Origin: Conidiobolus incongruus B7586
Lineage: Eukaryota; Entomophthoromycota; Entomophthoromycetes; Entomophthorales; Conidiobolaceae
Assembly: GCA_000697335.1 (NCBI GenBank)
Contig: JNEM01015959.1
Coordinates: forward strand, 1 to 27,275
Direction: 5' to 3'
DNA length: 27,275 bases
Below are positions 1 through 11,690 of this stretch, one piece after another. A program made the position numbers and the translations under genes. The notes beneath the pieces were generated by a model. It saw only the letters and a program-made list of their open reading frames with translations, ran no database searches and had not been told where the DNA came from. The stretch's first letter is position 1, and the number at the start of each line of letters is the position of its first letter.

Positions 1-96
1 TTTTGATTATATTTTATTTTAAAATTAGATCATTATTTTTATATTATAATAATATAAGAAAATAAGTTTAAATTAATTAATTTAATTTCAAATAGC

Positions 97-115
97 AGAT
101 GTGTATAAGAGACAG
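97..115 (+). other. Nextera/Tn5 mosaic-end adapter, contaminant copy 1
   Basis: AGATGTGTATAAGAGACAG is the exact 19-bp Tn5 mosaic end used in Nextera tagmentation libraries. It is synthetic adapter carried into the assembly, not host sequence. Confidence 0.97.
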
Positions 116-196
116 ATATTAATTATTTATTTAACTTATAATTTTAAATACTTGTACTAGTCTTTATTTAAATAAAATCAATATATATTAATAAAC

Positions 197-215
197 CTGT
201 CTCTTATACACATCT
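197..215 (-). other. Nextera/Tn5 mosaic-end adapter, contaminant copy 2 (reverse complement)
   Basis: CTGTCTCTTATACACATCT is the exact reverse complement of the 19-bp mosaic end. It sits at the junction between the two copies of the 191-bp block. Confidence 0.97.
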
Positions 216-309
216 TTGATTATATTTTATTTTAAAATTAGATCATTATTTTTATATTATAATAATATAAGAAAATAAGTTTAAATTAATTAATTTAATT
301 TCAAATAGC

Positions 310-328
310 AGATGTGTATAAGAGACAG
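310..328 (+). other. Nextera/Tn5 mosaic-end adapter, contaminant copy 3
   Basis: This is the same 19-bp mosaic end as at 97-115, displaced by exactly 213 bases, as expected if the whole block was duplicated with the adapter already inside it. Confidence 0.97.
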
Positions 329-405
329 ATATTAATTATTTATTTAACTTATAATTTTAAATACTTGTACTAGTCTTTATTTAAATAAAATCAATATATA
401 TTAAT

Positions 406-1289
406 TTTTTTGATATTTTAAAAAATTCATTTAAGTTTTTTGATTTGCTATTAACTTTTATTAATTATAATGTTAAATTTTTTACTTTTTATTAAAATAA
501 AGTTATGCATTATAAGGTGATTATTTATAAGTTTTATTAATAATAATACTCTTAATATTTTATCAAAAGAATATAAATTTTTTATTAAGTTTTTTAAAAA
601 TGCAATTAAGAAGGTTGAATTTAAAAAACCTAGCTTATCTTGGTTGGTTTAATAATTTCTTTATATATTTGTTTTAATATGTTTTAAAAAATTTACTATT
701 GGTTACTAAGTTTTAACCTGATATCACAGATGGCTTTTTATTTAAATAGCTATTTTGTAAAGATATTAGAATAATATATATATATTTTTGATGTTTTGAA
801 ACAAAGCTATTATAAGATATATTACTTTTCCAAGTTAGATATTCTTTATATATGATTAATGAGTTATTCAATATCAAAAACTAAATAAAGCCTGGATTGA
901 CCAAGATTTTATATGATTCTAACTTCTTTGTCTCTATCTTAAGATCTTGGTTGTTTGATGTGATTTCAACTTATTTTTATATTTGATTTAAGATGACAAT
1001 GATACCGTGAATTTTATATTGTTTCGAATTAAATATTATTTTAAAATAATATCCAAATTTCTGGGCTTCAAGTAAAAGTTTATCCAAGCTTTGATTAAAT
1101 ATTGACAGGTATTATAAGAACTATTGGAAATTCCAGTAACAGTAAATCAAGTTAATACCCATGTGATTAATTAATGCAATCTATCCAAAAATATTAATCC
1201 CATAAAAGAATATTATTTTTATTATTTTATAAATATATGAATTTTGGGACAATTCTAAATTCAATAACAAAATTAAAATTAAAAACACA
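406..1289. other. AT-rich spacer upstream of GCN5
   Basis: No coding region could be supported on either strand. The stretch should contain the GCN5 promoter and 5' leader, but I see no clear core promoter element. The only distinct structure is a possible hairpin at 900-951, described under findings. Confidence 0.6.
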
Positions 1290-2847
<1,558 letters not shown>

Positions 2848-3196
2848 TATTTGAATTATTAATTAATTCAAATTTTTTGAATGATATCAATATACCAAAT
2901 ACATTTTTGTCCTATTAATAAATACTTGATTATACAAAACTCCTTATTTTTGATTTATTTTATCTTTACAAAATTTATTCTGATACTAAATTTGTTTACC
3001 TAAATATACTATATAAACTAATGAGATATTTTCACATAATGGTTTCTAAACAGCAGAATTTTAATTCAACTAAATAATATCAGGTATAACTACAGGTAGG
3101 AATAGTTTTATAATTATTCATAAATTTGATTAAAAGGAAAATATTTAATATTAACAAAAAACACTCTATAGTATGTTATCGTTATATGTTATTAAT
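2848..3196. other. Convergent 3' spacer between GCN5 and COX16
   Basis: About 350 bp lie between the converging stop codons of GCN5 (+) and COX16 (-). The DNA is AT-rich with no coding region. It should hold both polyadenylation regions, but I could not assign individual signals with confidence. Confidence 0.6.
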
Positions 3197-3659
3197 TTAT
3201 TTTAAATTAGGATCTTCTTCAGGTCTATAAACTCTCTTGTTATCCCAATTATCCAATTCTTCTTGCTTTTCCATTAATCTCTAAATAGATAGATAGATTT
3301 TGTTAAAAATATATTAATATGTGTACATAATAAAAATTTACCCAATATTCTTCTTGAATGCTAAACTTTTTACGTTCTTTATCAATTTTTAAAGCTTGTT
3401 CTTGAGTTACCTAAAAGAAAGTGAGGATCAGATATATTGCGATTGTGCCAATAAGTATTAATATATATACTATTTGAGTTCTAGTCTTCTGGTAATCGTA
3501 TCTAGTTTGTGTAAATCTCGTCATAAAAAATGAAGCGCCAACAATTATTGAAATGAAAGGTAAACCAAAAAATAGAAAAGGATGCTTTCGAATATTTTTA
3601 TAAACTTTAGCTTGGAAGGGATTTTGTTTTACTCTATATTTTACTGGGAATACTGGCAT
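3197..3659 (-). CDS. COX16: Cytochrome c oxidase assembly protein COX16, 3 exons
   Basis: Small mitochondrial inner-membrane protein needed for cytochrome c oxidase assembly; in the known family it helps copper delivery and COX1/COX2 maturation. Exons on the minus strand are 3659-3471, 3410-3342 and 3280-3197, giving 113 aa. Exon 1 has the family signature: a basic N-terminus, then KHPFLFFGLPFISIIVGASF (one membrane segment, about residues 25-46) and FTQTRYDYQK. The later exons supply the charged tail with EEYWRLMEKQEELDNW and a proline-rich PEEDPN end, as in other COX16 proteins. Without splicing, exon 1 would read into a hydrophobic intron-encoded tail, so the spliced form is preferred. It lies downstream of the synthetase gene on the same strand, 273 bp away. 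Confidence 0.94.
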
Positions 3660-3932
3660 GTTATGTTATAAATATTTTTTAATTTTACAAAATTTTATTT
3701 GTATTTGACTTATGTTTGAATCATTTTATATTCTCAATGTGGAGATAGTTATCTATGGGATTTCTAAATAATTCATCTAATTTATTCAATCTTATTTGTT
3801 ATGACTAAATTTCATCTACTCGAATAATAATTAATAAACAGTGAAAATTTCGAAAAAAAGATGTAGTTTGATTTAATATAAATTGATTAATAATGTTATG
3901 CTTTATTTATAAATGGGTCAAAATTACAAACT

Positions 3933-6917
3933 TTACAAAGAGAGCTTGGATAATTTTTCAGTGATAAACTCTTCAGCCAATTTGGCAGCTTCGGGAACCT
4001 TGTCAACTTGGGTACCAGCACCTTGTGCGGATTCGTCCTTACCACCCTTCTTACCTCCAACGAGATCAGAAACAACGGTAACCCAGTCAATGGCCTTGAT
4101 CCCTTGGGAAGCAAGAGACTTGGGAACAACACATTGGTAGTTGACTCTACCATTATCTCTGTCAGGAGAAATGAATAAGGCAGCCTTATCCTTAAGGGAT
4201 TGGACATGCTTGACAGCACCTTGAATAGCCTTAGAGTTGGAACCAACTTCCAAAATTTCAACGATAAACTTTTGATCGGGATTGCGTTCCAAAGCACACT
4301 TGGTTTGTTCTAAAGCAGCCTTGACTTGAGCAGCCTTATTGGCCTTATCTTCATCATCGAATCTCTTCTTGTGTTGAGCAAAAATAGCACGGAATTCGGC
4401 CTTGTCAACAGCGGAAATAGCCAAAGCATCCAATTCTTTAACAATAGTCTTAAGAGTGGAATCTAATTCAGAACCTTTGAGGGAGCTAAGAGCATCTAAT
4501 TTGACCTTGAATTCATCAGCTAATTTTTGAGCTTGCTTGGCTTCCTTTCCAGAAACGGCGATGATACGGCGAATACCCTTGGAGACAGCGCTTTCTTCGA
4601 TCAAGAGGATGGAGCCAATTTCAGCAGTGCGAGGAACGTGAGTACCACCACAGAATTCGACGGAATATTTGCCCCATTCAGGGTTGGCAGTGTCAGCAAT
4701 CATAACATCAATATCTGCTCCAATGGAAACAACACGAACTGGATCAGGGTAGACTTCACCAAAGACGGCTCTTAAACCGTAGATAGACTTGGCAATCGCA
4801 AGAGGAACATCTTTGTAGTAAACTTGAAGATCTTTTTGGACAAGTTCATTACAGATCTTTTGAGCACTGCTGAGTTGTTCAGCAGTAAGAGCACCTTTAG
4901 AAGTAAAATCAAAACGTAGCTTTTCAGGAGCAACGAGAGAACCCTTTTGGTCAACAACTTCACCTGGTAAAACTTCTCTCAGGGCAAAGTTTAAGATATG
5001 AGTAGCGGTGTGATTACTACGGAGAGGAGCTCTGCGGGATTCGTCATAAGTGGCAACAACTTGGTCACCGACAGAGAGAGTACCATACTTAAGAGTACCA
5101 GTATGAAGAACATAACCAGCATAGACTTGAACGTTTTCAACGGCGAATTCTACCTTACCATCGATGACAATAGAACCAGTATCATACTCTTGACCACCAG
5201 ATTCGGCATAGAAGTTGGTTTTATCAAGTAAGACACCAATTAAGTTACCAGAACTTTCAGCGCTAGAGTGAAGTTGACCATCAAAGAAAATGCCCTTGAC
5301 AGTAGCTTCGATAGTGGGTTCAGTGAATTTGTAAATGTCATCACTCTTGGGGATGGATTCATCCTTTTCAACCAAGGCGATGTCATGAACAGTCAAAACC
5401 AAGCTTTCGCCTTGTGCACCAGTTCCAGAACGTCCTTTACGGGATAACTCCTTAGCAGCTTCTTGTTGCTTGTTGAATTCTTCCATGTTTACCTTGAGAC
5501 CAGCTTCTTCAGCCATCAAAGTGGTGAGATCCAAGGGAAAGCCAAAAGTATCATAAAGCCTCCAAGCATCTTGACCAGAAATTTCATCAATTTTGTTGGC
5601 CTTGGCGTTAGCAAGGCATTGTTCGAAAAGACGTTCACCACGATCCAAAGTGCGGTTGAAAGAAACTTCTTCGTCATTCAAAATTTTCTTAACATCATCT
5701 AATTTCTTAGTGATTTCAGGATAGGCATCTCCTAGGATTCCAACAACGGTGGGGAGAAGAGTGGAGAAAAAGGATCCAATGCTGACTTGGAACTTTCTTC
5801 TTGCATAACGACAACCTCTTCTCAAAATACGCCTCAAGACGTAGCCACGGCCTTCATTAGAGGGGACACCGCCATCACTGATGGCAATGAGAAGGGTTCT
5901 AACATGATCAGCAATAACACGGTAGGCCATATCAATACCATCAACGTCTTCAGCCCCAACCTTACCAGTGTAAGGTCTGGCATTAGTAATCTTTTGAATA
6001 GCTTCGAAAATGGGAACGAATACATCGGTATCGTAATTAGAAGTCTTATTTTGGAGGACAGAAACCAAACGTTCCAAACCCATACCAGTATCAACGTGCT
6101 TGTTGGGTAAAGGTCTGAGAGAACCATCAGCTTCACGGTTGAATTGAATGAAAACTAAGTTCCAGATTTCCAAAACATCGGGATCGTCCAAGTTGACCAA
6201 GTGGGCAGCATCACGACCACCAATACGATCGAAGTGAATTTCACTGCAAGGACCACATGGACCTTGGTCACCCATTTCCCAGAAGTTTTCCTTGTTACCG
6301 AAAGGTAAAACTCTAGAGGGTTCTAAACCTTGGGCCAACCAGATATCTCTGGCTTCAGTATCGGGTTCCAATCCCTTAGAGGGATCACCACCGTAATAAG
6401 TGACATATAAACGATCTTTGGGAAGCTTGTAAACTTCGGTCAATAATTCCCAAGCCATGGAAATAGCTTCCTTCTTGAAATAATCACCAAAAGACCAGTT
6501 ACCCAACATTTCGAAGAAAGTATGGTGATAGACGTCTTTACCAACATCGTCCAAATCATTATGTTTACCACCTTAATAATTAATTTAGGAGCTAGAATTT
6601 AATTGAATTAGTGATGCTTACCAGCACGGATACACTTTTGAGAGTTGTGAGCACGCTTCAATTTACCAAAATCACTAGCAGGATCACAAGTACCCAAGAA
6701 AATAGGTTTGTACTAAAATATATCTCTGTAAGTACAAAATTGAATGTAGCAAGGATTGATAAATTACCTGATTCATACCAGCGTTGGCAAATAATAAGGT
6801 GGGGTCATCGTGAGGAATAGTAGAACTTGAAGGAACGAAAGTATGACCCTTCTTTTCAAAAAAATCGAAGAAAGTTTGACGAACTTTAGTAACTGACCAC
6901 TCTAATTCGTTACTCAT
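3933..6917 (-). CDS. ALA1: Alanyl-tRNA synthetase, cytosolic and probably mitochondrial, 3 exons
   Basis: Class II synthetase that charges tRNA-Ala and hydrolyses mischarged Ser/Gly-tRNA-Ala. Exons on the minus strand are 6917-6768 (50 codons), 6712-6622 and 6571-3933, giving 959 aa, the normal eukaryotic length. Exon 1 ends in [14 protein letters not shown]. Exon 2 supplies YKPIFLGT and SQKCIRAG. Exon 3 opens with [13 protein letters not shown] and holds [20 protein letters not shown] from about residue 96 and the [13 protein letters not shown] motif. The zinc-binding editing domain has HxxxH at His601/His605 and CGGTH at Cys721/His725. The C-Ala domain follows, ending in a lysine-rich tail. 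Codon use is GC-richer than in neighbouring genes, as expected for high expression. No separate mitochondrial presequence is evident at this ATG; fungi often make both forms from one gene by using upstream starts, which cannot be confirmed here. Confidence 0.98.
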
Positions 6918-7897
6918 TTTTGACTATACAAAATACTTTTATTAATAAATGATATTCCTTTATTTTTTTCATTATTATTATCTTCATTATAGTTTTATAT
7001 TATTAAATGATTGACTGTATATATCAAATATAGTAATTACCTATTAAATGGTCTTGAATATTAAATGGCATGATATGTGAAAAATGATGATTTATTAATG
7101 AAATATCACTTATTAAAATATGGGATTTAATTTTTCCCTCATTTGACTAATTGTTAAATATTGAATGATGAATAATAATTTGTTGAGATTAGAAAAGCTG
7201 CAAAAATTATAAAAAAGAGGAAACTAAAAAATATAAGTAAAATGCTGAAGTATTCATAATTCTGAAAAATGGAAAAAATTTATGACTTTTATCAAATTTT
7301 ATAATATTCATATAATACTAATGGGTTGTTATTTGCATTTTACTTAAAAATATAACAATTTATTCATATCAAAATTACCAATTAATTTTTAATTAAGGAC
7401 GCAAAATTAAAAATAAAGCTTTGCTAAAGGTACTGCAATTCACTAATGCTCAACTTGATATTTCACTTCTAAGAATTGCAATCAACTAATAAATATTTAA
7501 AGTTTTTTTTTGAAAAAATAAAATGAGTATTATTTGATAAATTATTACAAAATATCTTCTAAAGAACAATAATATGATTACGAAAAACTTTATTGACTAA
7601 CAGATTATCAAATAGGTTAATAGCATATGGCAATAAGTATATTTGTAATACAGCAATATCTAAAATAGCTGTTTATAATGTTTACAAAATAATATAAAAG
7701 TTAAAGACTAAATAAAGTATTGATAAAGTAAATACGAAAGTTAACTTTGGAAACTGAGATTAGTATATTACCAAGGTTAGAATGTTATTTAGACTTTAAT
7801 CAATTTTTAAGTAGAAATTATGACTTTTTAAAGTTTATAATGTATTCACAATAAAATATAGTATAATTAATTACAAGCAAATTTCATTACAAAATTT

Positions 7898-7937
7898 AAA
7901 TCTTTATTGGATTACGTAATCACCAAATTAAAGATTT
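7898..7937. promoter_or_regulatory. 40-bp imperfect palindrome with a GATTACGTAATC core
   Basis: The core at 7910-7921 is a perfect 12-bp palindrome. It is flanked by AAATCTTTA on the left and TAAAGATTT on the right, which are exact reverse complements, with TTG/CCAA continuing the symmetry after a small bulge. TTACGTAA is a known binding core of several bZIP families. A regulatory role is inferred from symmetry alone. Confidence 0.35.
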
Positions 7938-8250
7938 ATTTTTTAGAAATATGTTTGCAAAGACAAAAAATCTTAAGTTTTGAAACCATAGCTTTGAGTA
8001 TGTTAAGAATATACTTGAGTTTACAAGTTGTGTAGTTCAAATAAAATATAGATTACGAAAATTTGTTCTTGAAAGATCATTAGTGCTATCTAAAGGAAAC
8101 AAAATATAAGAAAGTGAGGGTAATTATTAGTATTATAATATATAATAAATTATAATTGTTAATTAACTCAAGTTCTTGGATGGTATCATGTTAAGTGTAT
8201 GAAACATCATTTACTCAAATCAAAGACTTATAAGTTTGGTTTTTTTGAAT

Positions 8251-8265
8251 TAGACAATGTGTCTA
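8251..8265 (-). terminator. Short hairpin downstream of U5 copy 1, possible 3'-end processing signal
   Basis: TAGACA and TGTCTA form a perfect 6-bp stem with a 3-nt loop, about 18-20 nt beyond the presumed U5 3' end. The same stem follows the second U5 gene with a different loop. Many fungi trim snRNA precursors at a downstream stem-loop by an RNase III; whether this is such a site is inference. Confidence 0.4.
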
Positions 8266-8282
8266 TGGTTTTTAAAATGATA

Positions 8283-8408
8283 AAGGTATCCGGATAAATC
8301 CGGCCACAAAAATTCATGTATTCCCCTTAATGTCCCTCCGCCACGGAAATCTTTAGTAAAAGGCGAAAGATTTATCCGAACAGATGAGGAAAGGACAGGG
8401 AAGATGAT
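8283..8408 (-). ncRNA. U5 spliceosomal snRNA, copy 1
   Basis: Core RNA of the U5 snRNP and tri-snRNP; its loop 1 aligns the two exons during splicing. On the minus strand the sequence shows AAATCTTTCGCCTTTTACT, the near-invariant U5 loop 1 (CGCCUUUUACU at 8365-8355), then AAAGATTTCCGTGG closing the stem. Further on is an Sm site AATTTTTG (8314-8307) followed by a 3' stem-loop CCGGATTTATCCGG. The outer stem pairs TTCCC near the 5' end with GGGGAA at about 8320-8327, so the fold is complete. Length is about 120-126 nt, as in other fungi. The 5' end is placed by a TATA element about 30 bp upstream; the exact ends are uncertain by a few bases. It is transcribed away from RRN3 and is identical to copy 2. 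Confidence 0.96.
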
Positions 8409-8412
8409 TTAC

Positions 8413-8443
8413 AAATGTTGAAATTAATTGAAATATTTATATA
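8413..8443 (-). promoter_or_regulatory. U5 copy 1 promoter block (TATA box and conserved proximal element)
   Basis: Reading on the minus strand, TATATAAATA (8443-8434) lies about 30 bp before the inferred U5 start. It is followed by AATTAATTTCAACATTTGTA, which is identical upstream of copy 2. Similarity between the two U5 loci ends just upstream of this TATA, so the block looks like the minimal shared promoter. A TATA-dependent RNA polymerase II promoter is the usual arrangement for fungal U5. Confidence 0.6.
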
Positions 8444-8654
8444 AGTTTTGAAGAATTAATCAATTATGGGAATTATTATGGATTAATTATCCTTGTACAA
8501 TTTCCTAAAACATTCCAATTAATCATTCAATCACCAATTAGAATGAAAATTATAAAATTAATAAGAATATAAAAGCTTAGCTTCTTCCATTAAATTTTTA
8601 ATTATCACTTTGTTTCCTCTGTATTTTTAAATACCATAATTAGAATATATAATA

Positions 8655-10681
8655 ATGAGTGTATCAGCGAAAATTGTTCCATCTCCAGGCACCGCTCCTC
8701 AGGGTGCAATAAATAACCAACCAAATATAATTCATAACCATATGTCTAATGATTCTTCTTTGGCCAACTCATCGCCTATGAAATCCAACGAATCGGCAGT
8801 AGCTGTTGAGGATATGAATAATAAACTCTATCTTATGTCTGCTTTTACAGCTAACGCTTTAGCCGAAAAGAAAAAGGTAATGAAAAATCAAAATGAGTGA
8901 AAAAAATAATTAATTTTAAGATAGGGCGATTCTTCCAATTATAATCAGCTAGTTTATGAAGTATCACCAGAAGGCAAAAATGCTGAAAATGATATGCCTA
9001 AACTCGCACTTTGGCTCCAGTCTATTACTTTTAATGTATCAGCTTTAGATCGTCAATGTGTCAGTTTACTTAATAATATTTTGGATTTACCCTGGATGGT
9101 ACAAAGTGATGATTTTGTAAATATATACACGAGATTAATTTGTACTTCAGTATCAGCTCACTCTTTCTTCATTAATCCCATTCTACAAAATATTTCTAAA
9201 CTTTTTTGGGAAGGTAATTTTATTTATTCACCTTCCTACAAAGTTTGTTTTAATTTTTTTTCTTTTGATATATTATAGAGTATGCATTGAATGATTTACC
9301 AAGGAAAACGGTTATTGTTAGAATTCATACTTTGCTAAAATCTTTATTGAGTATCGTTCCAACAGCTCACAATTATCTTTCATATTGCTTGGTTCAATCT
9401 TTTCCCCATAAGCATCAATCCACTGAAATTCAAGGTGCTTACGTTGGTAATCTGATCCGTGTTATTAGATACGCTCCCATGCTTCAAGATCAGCTCCTCT
9501 CCTTAATTATTGAAAAAATCATTCAAGTTGATGTTGAAATTCAGGTAGAAATAGAAGACCTTCAACATATCGATGAGCCTGAGCCTGATCAGGATGTTTT
9601 TGCATTGGATCTCAATCAGCCTGGAGACCTTGGTGTTCCTTCCAATCCTGACATGATTGATGATGACAATAATCAAAACATTGAGGCAAGTTTTGACATT
9701 AAAGAAATGTTAATGAAGTTAGATAAAATGCTATACAAGGTGTTTAAATATCTAAATTACTCAATTGTTTCTAAACCCGAAGAAAATCACATCTTTGAAG
9801 TTTTGTTATCAATCTTTGATAAGCACATTCTCCTCACTTTTAAATCGAGATATACCCAATTTCTCTTGTTCTACTTTTGCTCTAAAGAACAATCTTATGT
9901 AGATCGATTTTTAGGCCTTTTAATTTCTAATATTCAAAATGTTAAAGTACCGCAAGTGACAAGATGTGCTTCCGCCTCCTATTTGGGTAGTTTCGTTGCT
10001 AGAGCCAAATATCTTAACTTTGAGTATATCAGAATGGTTATGTCCCTTTTGACCGGTTGGCTCACGGATTATATTGAACAGAATGAAACACCTTCTTCTC
10101 TACCTGATCCATCCAAACATGCTGTTTTCTATGCAGCAGCACAATCTGCTCTATATCTTTTTTGTTTCAGATGGAGATCTTTCCTCCTTGGAGGATTAGA
10201 ATTATCTGAAGCTTTCATGCAAGGAAAAGACAATGGTAAGGAACTATGGCATCACTGCGTCACAAGTCTTCGTCATATCGTCCTTAGTCGTCTGAATCCC
10301 TTAATGATCGTAGCCCCTCTCGTCACCCAGCAATTTTCCAAAATTGCCAAACAAGTGGATTTCATGTACTGTTTCTCAGTTATTGAAAGTAATCGCAAGA
10401 TGTTCTTACCTCACTTGGATGACTTCTTTAAAAATCGCGATGATCAAGACATTTTCTTCCCTTTTGACCCTTATCAACTTCAATCTACCTCCCCTTTCAT
10501 CGATCCTCTTTACCAACAGTGGAACGATGTCAACAGCCACATCGAACTTGATACCGAAGATGATGATGATATAGGACGAGGTAAAAATACGATGCATTCA
10601 GATTCGGAAGACGAAATCGACTTAGGAGTTAGTATGATGGCTATGTCACTATCGCCAGCCATGGCTCCATACAGATATTAG
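8655..10681 (+). CDS. RRN3: RNA polymerase I initiation factor RRN3 (TIF-IA), 3 exons
   Basis: Bridges RNA polymerase I to the core promoter factor and makes it competent to start rRNA transcription, so it is a control point for ribosome production. Exons 8655-8876, 8925-9213 and 9279-10681 are in phase and give 637 aa, close to yeast (627) and human (651). Diagnostic blocks include RIHTLLKSLLSIVPTAHNYL, YVGNLIRVIRYAP followed by VDVEIQVEIEDL (about residues 230-265), TRCASASYLGSFVARAKY and the late block HHCVTSLRHIVLSRLNPL. Typical acidic inserts follow: EPEPDQDVFALDL (about 269-281) and DTEDDDDIG with DSEDEIDLG near the C-terminus. The start is the only ATG before the first intron-bounded exon; the first 60 or so residues are low-complexity and poorly conserved. 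The gene lies between two identical U5 snRNA genes. Confidence 0.94.
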
Positions 10682-11528
10682 TTGAAATCTTTAAAATGTT
10701 TTAATTTTATAGAATAACTTATATTTGCGATATTATTATTGTATAATTTTGTATTAACATAACTAATAAACTAAAAATGAATATATCATAATTATAATTT
10801 ACTAATATTTAATTTAAATATATTAAATAAATATCCATTCCATTTAATAGTTAAAACTTGTATAAGAAATATAAATCGAACTTCAATTTCATATTTAAAA
10901 TTAATAAAATCAAGAGTAATTAGGGTTGAAATAATAATGATCATACACTAACAAAAACATGATATAATTCATTATACTTGTGATATAAGTTTAAAATATA
11001 ATAAATAAAATAATTATAATGGGGATCTTCATAAAAATGAATAAAAATTGTTATTTCACTTAATTTTATAGCACAGATAATTAATTTTGTAAAGTGTTGA
11101 TAAAGATTATTATTAAATAGTTAATCATAAGTATTAAAATCAGAATTTAGTAACTGATACTATATTTACTGTTATAAATATAGTAATAACATTGATTAGA
11201 GATAGCAATAAGTAGAGTTAATCACAAGAAGATTAAGCTCAAATATTCAATTATTAACAAATTAACAACTGATCTTGAGAAAGTTCGAAATTTGTTTTAT
11301 TATAATTCAATTATGACAACAGCTGCACCAATGAATTAATATTCTATCTGGCAGCATAACAATATAATTGTTAGATTGTCAAGGAGAAATCTAACATTCA
11401 AATAAATGTTCAACATTGAAGAAAATGCCACAAATAATAGGTTAGCTGCAAGAACGAAAGATTTAGGGTTGATAGTGTATCTCGAGTAAACATTCTTAAA
11501 ATAATCAGATATGAAATATGTTTTGATT
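10682..11528. other. AT-rich spacer downstream of RRN3
   Basis: About 850 bp containing the RRN3 3' region and then AT-rich DNA up to the flank of the second U5 gene. I found no coding region or tRNA. It lacks the similarity that begins at about 11522 with the first U5 locus. Confidence 0.6.
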
Positions 11529-11543
11529 TAGACAGTATGTCTA
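11529..11543 (-). terminator. Short hairpin downstream of U5 copy 2
   Basis: This has the same TAGACA/TGTCTA stem as at 8251-8265. The 3-nt loop is GTA here and ATG there on the plus strand. The two differences between the hairpins both fall in the loop while the six base pairs are unchanged. Confidence 0.4.
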
Positions 11544-11560
11544 TGGTTTTTAAAATGATA

Positions 11561-11686
11561 AAGGTATCCGGATAAATCCGGCCACAAAAATTCATGTATT
11601 CCCCTTAATGTCCCTCCGCCACGGAAATCTTTAGTAAAAGGCGAAAGATTTATCCGAACAGATGAGGAAAGGACAGGGAAGATGAT
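11561..11686 (-). ncRNA. U5 spliceosomal snRNA, copy 2
   Basis: Identical to copy 1 throughout the mature RNA: loop 1 at 11643-11633, Sm site AATTTTTG at 11592-11585 and the 3' stem-loop CCGGATTTATCCGG. The exact match runs from 11538 to 11707 (170 bp, equivalent to 8260-8429), so it covers both the transcript and its close flanks. The two genes are in the same orientation 3,278 bp apart with RRN3 between them. Both copies have intact promoter and Sm elements, so both are probably active. Confidence 0.96.
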
Positions 11687-11690
11687 TTAC

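Larger units (their letters stand above)
2..405. repeat. 191-bp block present twice in direct orientation (assembly or library artefact)
   Basis: Bases 2-192 recur without a visible change at 215-405. The only sequence between the copies that is not shared is a short linker containing a Nextera mosaic end at 197-215. Each copy also carries the mosaic end inside it, at 97-115 and 310-328. Perfect identity together with adapter at the junction argues for a chimeric library molecule or an assembly error, not a natural tandem duplication. No gene is visible here and the DNA is extremely AT-rich. Confidence 0.93.
6918..8282. other. AT-rich spacer between the alanyl-tRNA synthetase and the first U5 gene
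   Basis: About 1.36 kb with no supportable coding region and no tRNA. The first few hundred bases should hold the synthetase promoter. The one clear structure is a dyad centred on TTACGTAA at 7898-7937. The short hairpin at 8251-8265 belongs to the 3' flank of the U5 gene. Confidence 0.6.

Noticed and set aside
97-328. A genuine Tn5/IS50 insertion
   Set aside because: Only the synthetic 19-bp mosaic end is present, with no transposon body or 9-bp target duplication, and it occurs at an artificial junction.
3411-3470. Hydrophobic second segment at the C-terminus of COX16 if exon 1 is read through
   Set aside because: It is intron sequence: splicing at 3470/3411 restores the conserved COX16 tail in two further exons.
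3896-6136. Many sizeable open frames on both strands across this stretch
   Set aside because: They are other-frame shadows of the alanyl-tRNA synthetase exon, whose motifs run through the whole stretch.
6918-8282. Possible box C/D snoRNAs (TGATGA-like words near 7085 followed by CTGA near 7245)
   Set aside because: Spacing is too large and no terminal stem is visible; such words are common in AT-rich DNA.
8281-8410. First read as a GC-richer SINE/MITE-like repeat or a ribozyme because two identical copies occur
   Set aside because: The reverse complement has U5 loop 1, Sm site and closing stems, so both copies are snRNA genes.
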